From Anadara kagoshimensis (lineage: Eukaryota > Mollusca > Bivalvia > Arcoida > Arcidae), in assembly GCA_021292105.1 (NCBI GenBank), contig CM037867.1, positions 11,852,721 to 11,916,720 of the forward strand: DNA of 64,000 nt, in the 5' to 3' direction. Of this stretch, positions 39,401-51,400 are shown one piece after another. The position numbers and the translations under genes were made by a program. Below the pieces are notes generated by a model. It worked only from the letters and a program-made list of their open reading frames with translations, was not told the origin of the DNA and did no database searches. The stretch's first letter is position 1. Each line of letters begins with the position of its first letter.

Positions 39401-42400
39401 TTACAGTTTAAATATCAAGGATCCGAATGTAAAATCAATAGGTCCCGGACCTCAGGCCTGGAGGATTTTGAACCTCTGTACTGAAGTTAGTTGCTGTTAA
39501 CACTATCTTAAATGTTTACAGAACTAACTGAGTATGTTCTTATGAATTTTATCACCACCTGTATCCAGCTTTTTAGCTCAACTGGCTTTAGCCAGATGAG
39601 CTATTGGCATGATGCGGGCGTGTGTGCGTGCGTGCGTCCGTGCGTGCGTCCGTTAACAGCAAAAACTACCAGGCCTTTTGAAACCTAATTTGCTGTGCAA
39701 GGTCCTTGCTAGAGTCTGACTGAAGATTGTACAAATCATGGCGATTAGATATCCAAGATGGCTGCCGTTACTAAAAATAGAAAAAACCTAAAAAAATCTT
39801 CTTCTCCAGAACCAGTCATTGGAGGCAAAATCTGATTTGATATTTGGATTCTAGATGGTCTTAACCTCTAAGTTTGTACATTTCGTGGAATTCTGACAAA
39901 AAATAGTTTACGCGTTTTTGTGTTTTATTTTGCAAAAATCGTAAAATAGCTTTAAATTGTTTTAAATTGTTATAACTTGACTATTAGATCAGATAATGAC
40001 ATAGGGTTTTCAGTTTTGATATATTCTTGTAATTACCTTCAAAATGAGGTCAAGGTCAATTGTGAAGGTCATGACCTAATTTTTTGACTTTCTGATTTTA
40101 TTTGTTATCTCAAAAACTATAAACTTTTTGTATAGGCATTTATATTGAAATATTGTTGGTATTGATGCAACAGTCATTTTGATGTATAGATTAAGGTCAT
40201 GGGTTCAAAGGTCAAGGTCACATATGCGAAATAATACTGAAAAGGTTCATTAACTTGAAAACTATAAACTTTTTGTATAGGCATGTATGTTAGAATGTTG
40301 TAGGTATTAATACAACGATCATTTTGATGTATAGAAAAAGGTCATGGGTCCAAAGGTCAAGGTCACAGAAGCAAAACAAATCCGAAATGGTTCATTATCT
40401 CGAAAACTATTAACTTTTTGTATAGGCATGTATATTGGAATATTGTTGGTATTGATGCAACGGCCATTTTGATGTATAGATTAAGGTAATGGGTTCAAAG
40501 GTCAAGGTCACAGATGCGAAAGAATACTGAAAAGGTTCATTATCTTGAAAACTATAAACTTTTTGTATAGGCATGTATATTGGAATATTGTTAGTATTGA
40601 TGCAACAGTCATTTTGATGTATAGATTAAAGTCATGGGTTTAAAGGTCAAGGTCACAGATGCGGAAGAATACTGAAACGGTTCATTATCTTAAAAACTAT
40701 AAACTTTTTGTATAGGCATGTATATTGGAATATTGTTGGTATTGATGCAACAGTCATTTTGATGTATAGATTAAGGTCATTGGTTTAAAAGTCAAGGTCA
40801 CAGACACAAAATAATACTGAAATGGTTCATTATCTTGAAAACTATAAACTTTTTGTATAGGTTGGTTGGTTGGTTGAATGTTGCTTAACGTCGCATCAGC
40901 AGTTTTTCAGCTATTCGCGACGAGAACTATTTAATTAATCTATATGGATTAATATATAACAATTTTGTGTATGCATGTGAAGTGCGAGTGTGTTGTATGG
41001 TCTGCCTTGTACTAGCGCGCACTCAGGGCGACTTTACCGTGCTAGCTCACAGAGTCAGTACGCCGCAGACAAACGTACCACTCCCCCAGTCCATTATACT
41101 GATACCAGGTGAATCAGTAAAGGCCAACGGCAAGGAAAATTCACTTTCCCACATGTGGTCCGAGCGGGACTCGAACTCACAGCGGTGAGAGACCTTGGAT
41201 TTGAAGACTGACGTCTTATCCATTAGGCCACCGCGCCCTCATTTTTGTATAGGGATGTATACTAGAATGTTGTAGGAATTGATACAACAATCATTTTGGT
41301 GTATAGAAAAAGGTCATGGGTTTAAAGGTCAAGGTCACAGATGCGGAAGAATACTGAAACGGTTCATTATCTTAAAAACTATAAACTTTTTGTATAGGCA
41401 TGTATATTAGAATATTGTTGGTATTGATGCAACGGTCATTTTTGGTATTAATAGTTTTTTATTCTATCTTCCACATACATAATACAAATTTACAGAAAAA
41501 ATACATTTAAGCACACATCAGTCAAATTAACTATCTAACAAAGATTTAATAAGATTCCATTGCCTTCTTATATTATTTGCTTTTTTGAGGCTGAACATAA
41601 ATAAAGAAAATAATTCAATATCTCTGTACTGCTTTACTGACTTTAAGGCAGTTTTGTAGTTTGGTATGGTCTTTCTGAATCTACATATATATATGTAGTT
41701 TTTTATTATCAGGGAACAGAGGTTTATAATGTATTTTTGAGGGTGACTCATTACACCAAAAATAAAATATTCCATTCTTTTGTCTATATATATGCCACAT
41801 TTTTTACATAGATCCTCCAAAAGACCATACCAAACCGAGCGGGTAAAACTGCATTCATAAAATAAGTGTGACATGGTTTCTTTTGTTTCAAAACAGAAAG
41901 TGCATAACTGTGTATCAGACAACTTGCATTTAAAAAGTTTGTCATTTGTAAATATTATATTATGGTTTATCTTGAACTGCAAAGACTGTAATTTTGAGTC
42001 GCTAGTGATTTCGAAAGGTGATTTATATATTTGTTTCCAGACATTTTCATCAATTTGATTCTCGAGTTTCTTATTTAAAGTTTCCTGAGTTTTTATGGGT
42101 TTTTCTGTTACTGTTTTCAAAAATAAATTATAGCAAAATTTCGTAATTTTTTCGTGTGTTTTTAGATACTGTATATTATCATGCTTAACCTCTTTTTTAT
42201 GAAAGTTCTCTTTTAAAATATTTTTCCATGTTTTTGGTATCGCGTGTATTAAACTTATGTAATTAAAAGGATTAATTGCAGCGTTGTATTTTTGGTTACA
42301 GTCTCTGCAGCTCAAGATATCCCCATTTTCATCAATAATGTCATTGATGAAATAGATATCGTTTTTAGCCATTTTCTTAAAGAAAACCATTTCATTATCA

Positions 42401-45400
42401 ATTTTAATATATGGGTTGTACCAGAGAGTCTGAGAAAGAATGTCATTTGGGGATGCGGCTACGGGTTTATTCAATCTTGACCAATTAAGAAATACATCTT
42501 TCCAAAATGAGTTGAAGTGTTTTGAACATTTTTCAATACCTTCTTTCTGGAAAAAAAAAATTTTATCCCCTCCAAATTTTTCTAGCGAATCTAATAGTAG
42601 AATTTTCCATGCTGAATTATTATGAGGATCTATAATTTTTTTTACCCATGTCATCTTAAGCGCACTATAAAAAGACTCGATATGTGGAACACGAAGTCCC
42701 CCCTCTGCAAGATCATTGTACATAATTTTTCGTTTTATTTTTCAACTTTTCCATTCCAAATAAAATTAAAAATAGTAGCTTGTATATCGTCAATCATAAT
42801 TTTTGGAGGATCCGGAAGAGTCATAAACGTCTGTATTAGTATTGGTAGTGCTATTGTCTTCACAACTGTTACTTTTCCCATCAAAGACAAATTTCGATAA
42901 GACCAGTTGCTTAGAATATTTTTAAAGGATGATATTTTTTCAGTATAGTTTTCCATGTAAAATAATTTGGACTGTAAGTTGTATTTAATCCCCAAAAGTT
43001 TAAAAGTCCCGGTCATTTTGATGTATAGATTAAAGTCATGGGTTTAAAGTCAAGGTCACAGATGCAGAAGAATACTGAAACGGTTCATTATCTTGAAAAC
43101 TATAAACTTTTTGTATAGGCATGTATATTGGAATATTGTTGGTATTGATGCAACGGCCATTTTGATGTTTAGATTAAGGTCATTGGTTTAAAAGTCAAGG
43201 TCACAGACACAAAATAATACTGAAGCGGTTCATTATCTTGAAAACTATAAACATTTTGTATAGGGATGTATATAAGAATGTTGTAGGAATTGATACAACA
43301 ATCATTTTGGTGTATATAAAAAGGCCATGGGTCCAAAGGTCAAGGTCACAGAAGCAAAACAATACCGAAATGGTTCATTATCTCTAAAACTATAAACTTT
43401 TTGTATAGGCATGTATATTGGAATATTGTTGATATTGATGTAACGGTCATTTTGATGTATAGATTAAGGTCATGGGTTCAAAGGTCAAGGTCACTGACAC
43501 GAAATAATACTGAAAAGGTTTATTATCTTGAAAACTATAAACTTTTTGTATAGGCATGTATAGTGGAATATTGTTGGTATTGATGCAACAGTCATTTTGA
43601 TGTATAGATTAAAGTCATGGGTTTAAAGGTCAAGGTCACAGATGCGGAAGAATACTGAAACGGTTCATTATCTTAAAAACTATAAACTTTTTGTATAGGC
43701 ATGTATATTGGAATATTGTTGGTATTGATGCAACGGCCATTTTGATGTATAGATTAAAGTCATGGGTTTAAAGGTCAAGGTCACAGATGCGGAAGAATAC
43801 TGAAACGGTTCATTATCTTGAAAACTATAAACTTTTTGTATAGGCATGTATATTGGAATATTGTTAGTATTGATGCAACAGTCATTTTGATGTTTAGATT
43901 AAGGTCATTGGTTTAAAAGTCAAGGTCACAGACACAAAATAATACTGAAATGGTTCATTATCTTGAAAACTATAAACTTTTTGTATAGGCATGTATATTA
44001 GAATGTTGTAGGTATTAATACAACAATCATTTTGATGTATAGAAAAAGGTCATGGGTTCAAAGGTCAAGGTCACAGATGCAAAACAAAATCAAAAACATT
44101 AACACGAAAACTGTAATTTTTTTGTATAGGCATGTATATTAGAATATTGTTGGTATTGATGTAACTTTCATTGTGATATATAGATTAAGGTCAGGGGTTC
44201 AAAGGTCAAGGTCACAGATACGAAATAATACTGAAATGCTTAATTATCTTGAAAACTATTAACATTTTCTATAGGCATATATATTAGAATGTTGTAGATA
44301 TTAATTCAACTATTTTTTTTATGTATAAAAAAAGGTTAATGGTTCAAAGGTCAAGGTCCCGGATGCAGAAAATTGCTGAAATTGTTATATCTTCACTATT
44401 TGATCAGATAATGACAGGGGGTTTTCAGTTTTGAAATATTCTTGTAATTACCTTCAAAATGAGGTCAAGGTCAATTGTGAAGTTTATGACCTAATGTTTT
44501 ACCTTTCCTGAAAAAAAATGTTGACCCAATTTTTAGGCAGTGTACAAATAAGATGTTTGTTTCAATCAAATCATTGAAAATTTTTTCCTGAATTGGCCAA
44601 TTCTAACCCAATACAGCATGAAAAGTCCTTTAGTAACAGTAATCCAAAAGGTGTGTCTGGCATATCAGCCAAAATCCAAGATGGCTTCTGTTCCTATACA
44701 TAGCAATAACATGAAAAACCAATGCAGATTTGGTTTCCAACCACTTTGGTTCCAGTTGCAATTGTAAAAAGGAGGGGGAATGCCATTTCACAAGATTTGC
44801 ATGTTATTTATCAAAAATGTAAATAAGCTGCCAGTTGAGCATCACAGGCCCTATTGGGCCTCTTGTTTACCTTTGTTTTAATCAAATAACTGCTGTTCTT
44901 AAGTTTGACTTTTCTATGTTTTCTGGATTCTGAGTTTGAGATCTAAAAACTAATTATAATTAATTAATAATTGATTATGTGTTTTTGTCCTTTTTTAGAT
45001 TTACAGCTTTCAACTTAGAGCCGCATTCCACATGTGCTTATGACTATGTTGATGTTAGAGATGGTACAGATTTAAGCTCCCCTCTGATTGGTCGATATTG
45101 TGGCTTGGAAATGCCGGGCATAGTTCGTTCCACTGGCAATTCTATGCTGGTCAACTTTGTTTCTGATGTTTCGCTTGCTTTTGATGGATTCATTGCAACT
45201 TACATCACAACATTTGGTAAACAAATCTAGTACTATAATTATATGTAAATTTTAGTTTGTACATGTTAGAGCAAATTATAATTTGGATAAATTCACATGG
45301 CGCAGTAGCAGGGCTCAAAGTGAGTTTTTGATTCTAGAAACCAGCCTGGCTCCCTATCTAAAAATATTAGGAGTCAGTTGAAACTTTTAGATGCCAATTG

Positions 45401-48400
45401 AGACTTTTAGGTACCAGCAATAAAATTAAAATGATTTTATTCTAAAAATAATCTAACAACACAGTGTATGCTGTATAATTTCAAACATTTATTATCAATC
45501 AATCATCAGGCAATGGATATATCGCCTGCTTTTTGGGAGCATCACATGTACTTGCCTTGAAAAAAACTATATTTACACATTGACAGCTGCTTCCCAGCCA
45601 TGATTACTGTTTTATTCGGCACACTTTTGACGTTTTGTATACATGTACATGTATATACATACGAAAGATTTCTTCTATAAGTCATGAGGCTTACCAAGGA
45701 GTACTGGAAACACTTTGTCAATATGTAAAATATATGATAGAGAATTTTGAACCCCTGAAACAGCATTGGAGACTTATGAGTAAAATTTGGTTGCCATGAT
45801 GCCTAATTTAGTCGCAACTTTGAGCCCTGAGCAGCAAGGTGTGGCACATTACAGAACTCTTCCTGCAAATTGCCCTGAACCCACTGAAGAAGTTACTATT
45901 TCTGTCAATTCATCTACAGCTGGAGACATCTCAATATAAATGAATTACTTGCAACCAAAACTTCTGTAATGGTTTACAATAGCTAAAAAAACTTTTTAAA
46001 CCTTTATAGTCTGGATTCTCTTTGGTCATAATTAAGCCTAACATATGTTCATTTTGTGAATTGTAATTGAGAAATATGTCATGGGATTTAGATTGATATA
46101 AAATATTTGATGAAATAGTCTTTCAATTATTAATGGTTTTTTCCCCCCTGCCTTTCGAAGAAAGAGGGAGAATATTAAATTTGAGTTTCCATTTATCCAT
46201 CAGTCTAAAATGCTTGTCTGTGCTGATTCTCAAAAACTTTATGGCACTTTTTCATGAAACTTGGTGCAAAGAATCAACATTGATCGGAGATGTGCATATT
46301 ATTAACCCGAGTTGATTTGGAAGTTACTTGGGTATTGCCCTTTGAACATAAGTTCAAATCACAAAAAGAACATTTTGGTGGGGGATCCTTATTCACTGAA
46401 TTTGCTTGTATACTTTACAATAAGTTGTCAATCTTCCCTTACAGGACCTAGACAAGGTTGTGGAGGTGTCCTAAATGCTACATCTGGACGATTTTCCTCC
46501 ATAGACATAAATGGTGACGGACTCTACGAAAATAACTTGAACTGCAAATGGATCATATTTGTTGGTGATAACAAGCTTGTTAGGCTAACTATTGAAGATA
46601 TGGAGATAGAGGAGGCTGCTTGTAGATTTGACTATATTAAGGTAAAGGCCCTTACTTTGCTCACCTGGTACACCACTGTTGTGATTGTAGGAAAAGGGAA
46701 TCAACACCACTAAGGTACAAATTGTGGCAGTGTTATAACCAGTGATCTTTTGAGTACAGTTCCATGAGTTCTGTTGTCTAAATTTGCTGCTAGTTAAATT
46801 CTGAAATTCCTCAAAAACTAAGGTATACTTCCTATGCAAAGTATTTCCTTAGCTAAATTTGGTAAAATATATTTTGGTCCTATGGGAATGTTTTCAACAT
46901 AATTCCAAAAAAATTTTGGTTTAACAATTTTTGTTCAAGAACTGATAACAAATTGTATTTCAAAACGACTGTCTAGTGCTGTAAAATTAAAACTAAATTC
47001 AATTTTTGAAATGGCTCATGGTAATTAATGTTATGATTTTATTTTGAAAACATGTTTTGAAAATACAAATCCTGATAATGACATGAAATATTGAAATAAA
47101 TATATTTATATAATATATATGAATATAATCTTGACTACAGAATACAAGACCAATCAACCACCACTACATCCAAAGTACCGGTACTGTACAATCAATCAAC
47201 TGATTAATAATATAATCTTGACTACAGCATACAAAAACAATCAACCACCACTACATCCAAAGTACTGTACAATCAATCAACTGATTAATATAATCTTGAC
47301 TACAGAGTACAAGACCAATCAACCACCACTACATCCAAAGTACTGTACAATCAATCAACTGATTAATATAATCTTGACTACAGAGTACAAGACCAATCAA
47401 CCACCACTACATCCAAAGTACTGTACAATTAATCAACTTATTAATATAATCTTGACTAAGTACAAGACTTATCAAGCACCACTACATCCAACGTACTGTA
47501 CAATCAATCAACTGCCAAAAATAATGACAAAAAGACTTAGACCTTCCATTCCAAGATATTCTGTGAAAATTTCGCGTTGGGTGTAATTTTCACGTAACCA
47601 ATATAACTGGATGTATATACTGAATATGTGATATATTAACCTGTATAGTAGACATTTTCGCGTGGGTAAAATTTTTGCAGTAATTTCTTTAGCGCGAAAT
47701 AAGCGGAAATTGTATCCACTCGAAAATTTCCCCTTTACAGTAATTTTGAACCCCTGAAATATTTTTTAAATAATCAATGAATCAACCATTTAATCAATAT
47801 TTTTGTAATCAATCTATCTATGTGTTTGTATTTCAGGTCCATGATGGATTCAGTGAAGATGATCCTCTGTTGGGGAAATTTTGCGGAAATAATCCCCCAC
47901 CTGTCATTAGATCTTCATCAAATGTTTTGTTTGTTCAGTTTTACACAGATGGTTCTGTTGTTAGAGGGGGATTTAACGCATCATACACACAAGAAGATGG
48001 TAAGATATAGTGTTATGATACAGTGTTTTACAATGCAGTAGGTTCTGTCGTTAGGGCAGGATTTAACACATCATACACACAAGAAGATGGTAAGATATAG
48101 TGTTATGATACAGTGTTTTACAATGCAGTAGGTTCTGTCGTTAGGGAAGGATTTAACACATCATACATTCAGAAAGATGGAAGATATAGGACCAGTTTAT
48201 AAAACCAGTGGTGTCCCAGTAACCATGGGATCCAGCGACTGAAAGTATAAGAAACTCTTGGATGGAGTAGAATGCAAATTTTAATTAACTTCCAATTTTC
48301 TAAATTCATTCTATTGATTGGATGGAGCAATGTGAACGATGTCTGAGAACTTTACCACTTAGCCATGTACATATAAAACCTTCAGTCCAATCTGCCTTAA

Positions 48401-51400
48401 AGGCCACCTCTAGATAAGGGCCGCCTTCTCATAAAGGCCAGTATAATTGTATCCCAATTGTTCTTTACTCGTATTATTTGAACCTGTATATAAAGGTTAC
48501 CTGCCCATAAAGGCCACTTTTACTGGTTCCCTTGGGTGACCTTTATAGACAGGTTTCACTGTACTATAACATGCAAACACTAGAATTAAAGTGCCCCAAA
48601 ACAATGTTAACATGGTAAATTGGGAAATTTTCTTGTTTGTTTTAATTTTCATGTAAATTCATCAGAATAGCAATACAATCAAATTAAACTTATTTGAAAT
48701 TAAATTTATTATATATACTGGTATATCAAAATTAAATATTCAAATAAGTATATGTATATTTCAAAAACTGAAAAATAAGTTAAAATGTTTTCTAAAACAT
48801 AACTGAATTTATTATTTGTAAAACATGTTTCACATATTTTTAAGTTTTTGATGTATAAATTTACCTCACACAAAGGATAAACTTTATCGACATATATATA
48901 TATATATAAGTTTCTTGTTACATATATAATTCATCTTCATTTTCAATATGTTTCAACATATATTCACATCTCCTGAAATTAAAGTGACACAAAATTTCCT
49001 GGTTTACAATATGAGTTTTATTTTTCTTGTTTCATAGCTCATGTAGGTCCAGCTTAATTATTGTTCATTTTCAAACATTCCCTTTAGAAATGTATCTAAA
49101 TTGACCATATATTTTAATTTGTTAAATGTTTAGCCCTCTGTGGAGGTGGTTTCACAGCTACAGAAGATCCACAGACGATTACCTCCCCTGGATACCCCAA
49201 TTCTTTTGGACAAACCGTTCGTTGTCGTTGGACGATTGATGCTCCACAGTCAGATCAGACAGTAAGAGTAACAGTGGCCAATCTGAACTTAATCAGTAAC
49301 CCACAGTGTGAAGCAGAATATTTAGAATTTAGAGATTCTCCAATGGTAAGTAAATCATGTTATGTAGTGGTCTGGGTAGCGCAGTGGTAGAGCACTTGCC
49401 TATAGTGTGGGAGGTTTTGGGTTCGATACCCGGTCCAACTCTGCATTTTATCTCTTTCCTGTTACATTTGGGGGCTCAGCCAACCCTGGGAAGTGGCTGA
49501 CCAACAGGTTGGTTCCAGGGTGGAACCTGGTGGTTTCGATTCAAGGGATTTGAATCAAAAAAAAAAGGAAGGGAGGAATGTAGTGGTCTGGGTAGCTCAG
49601 TGTTAGAGCACTCGCCTATAGTGCGGGAGGTCCCGAGTTCGATCCCCTGTCCAACCCTGCATTTCCCTTTTCTGTTACAGTTTAAAAAATGGAGCCTGTA
49701 ATGGGCTGTTAAAAAAGTGTATTTCTTAATTTTAAGATAGCATTTTGAATTTTCAAATGAGTATTTCCAATATTCATGATATTCAAAATAGTATTTCATT
49801 ATTCTGTAATTTTGGAATACTTTTTGAATATTCTAAATACTAATTGAAAATTAGAAAGACAAATAAATATGAAAAATTACAAAATTACATTAGCCAATAA
49901 GCAGAGAACTTGTGAAATAATTATTGTGAATGCAATTGAGAAATATTATTTTAAAGTTTTGAAATAATTAATAATGAAATCGAAATAAAATTTCAAAAAT
50001 ATTAGATAACTGTTGCTAATATATAAAATACTATAATTTTAGAATTGCAAATAACAAATGTCACCTTACAGGCTCCAAACAAAAGACCTTTTCACATTCA
50101 TCAGTAGTTCCTAAAAAAGATTACTAAAAATTTGCTAAATCTAAGTTAAGGAATGATTGTGAAACTGGGGCCTAGTGGTTTAGCCAGTGGAGCAGAATAA
50201 ATCTGATAGCCACATGAGACTTAAACAAATTTTTAAACAATTCTTAACAAAACATTTAAGAGTTTCTTCAGTTGAGTTTAGTAATATTTTTTTACAACCC
50301 AGTCGAGATTTTCAATTATATGGAGGCAGTCAGATCTAAGATAGTGGAGAAAATTGGAGTTCCCAGAGAAGACAATTGAATTTCTGCAAGTGAACTGACA
50401 AACTTTCTCACACTAGGATCTGCCCTGTTTGGGATTAGAACCTAGGCAGTGGAAGGCATTAATTTAGACCACTCAACAACTGCGGTAGCTCAGTTGGTAG
50501 AGTGTTCGCTCCGTAAGTGGCAGGTCGTAGGTTCGATCCCCGGCCGGGTCTGACCCAAGACTTGAAAGTGGGTAGTGACTGTTCTTTCGCCAAGCACTCG
50601 GCATTACGAAATGAAAGTCATGGTTCTTTCGGATGGGAACTTAAAATAAACGAGGTCTCGTGTCACGGAGGGCTTGGCACGCTAAAGAACCCTGCTGTAT
50701 AATGCCATCAGCTCAGCGCACAGGCAAAATTTCTGCACTTTCGCCTATAGCTTGCGACGTCTCGATATGAGTGAAATATTCTGGACTGGGATGTTAAACA
50801 CCATTACTCACTCACTCACTCACTATGACACCCAATGGCTGTTCAAAATTGAATCGCTTTATGAGCTAATTGTTTTTATTTTCAGGGAGTACTAGGGAAA
50901 TCTGTACATTATTGTGGATCTAGGATACCTCAGCCGTTTGATTCTATAGGTCAGACAATTCAAATTAACTACGCAGTTACAGCTACTTCTGGAAGTCAAG
51001 GATTCTCATTGAAATATGAAATTGCAAGTAAGTTTATATAGTTTTAGCTCACCTGAGCTATTGCCATCTATCATTGCCTGTCATTCGTCATCCATTGTTT
51101 GTTAAAAAGAAATACCTTCGGGTGAGCATTAAGGCCCATTGACCTCTTATTTAATTAGAAGGAGAATTCAATTAGGTTCCACAATATCAGATCAAGAAGG
51201 TATTTAGCTATAAATTGTTCTGCTGTTTATATCATGTTTTCATTTATTTATTTATTTATTTATTTATTATTTTTTTAGATCATCTTTTATCTTATGTTAT
51301 ACTGTCGAAAATCATAACTAGCCCTTGTGTAAAAAGTGTATTTCATATTCATTTTAGATTTTAAAAACACATCTGTTATTTTCTATTTTTTTCAGATTGT

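Larger units (their letters stand above)
41443..43009 (-). mobile_element. 5'-truncated non-LTR retrotransposon (LINE)
   Basis: It is flanked by a 10-bp duplication CGGTCATTTT (41433-41442, 43010-43019) that belongs to the 145-bp repeat. It holds the C-terminal part of a LINE ORF2 in two frames. The 5' end, including the endonuclease and the main RT motifs, is missing; the low-coordinate end is the 3' end and has only a short A-rich tail. Copy is dead. Confidence 0.85.
40020..44480 (+). repeat. 145-bp tandem repeat (about 18 units)
   Basis: The phrase ACTATAAACTTTTTGTATAGG recurs at exact 145-bp steps (40116, 40261, 40406, 40551, 40696, 40841; and 43099, 43244, 43389, 43534, 43679, 43824, 43969). 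Nearly every unit has AAAGGTCAAGGTCACAG. The array is split by insertions at 40862-41241 and 41443-43009 whose target duplications are repeat sequence, so the array came first. Confidence 0.92.
39571..44867. mobile_element. Composite non-autonomous element with internal tandem repeat
   Basis: It starts TTTTAGCTCAACTGGC, followed by a TGCGTGCGTCCG run (39620-39652), and ends GCCAGTTGAGC ... GGGCCTCTTGTTT. The two ends share an inverted GCTCAACTGG/CCAGTTGAGC. A 110-bp miniature with similar ends is at 51041-51150. The interior is a 145-bp tandem repeat interrupted by a SINE and a LINE. No transposase was seen. Class is uncertain. Confidence 0.6.

Noticed and set aside
41873-42900. Plus-strand ORFs opposite the LINE
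   Set aside because: Shadow frames of the minus-strand reverse transcriptase sequence.
39571-44867. Assignment of the composite element to Helitrons
   Set aside because: No TC...CTRR ends with a 3' hairpin were established and no Rep/helicase is present; class left open.
47119-47586. 155-codon ORF as an exon
   Set aside because: Caused by a 78-bp repeat whose length is divisible by three; no CUB similarity and no matching splice phases.
49367-49660. Genuine tRNA genes
   Set aside because: The tRNA-like heads here and at 50478, 62190, 5001 and 38638 are each followed by the same SINE bodies, and several have insertions or mutated arms. They are treated as SINE promoters.
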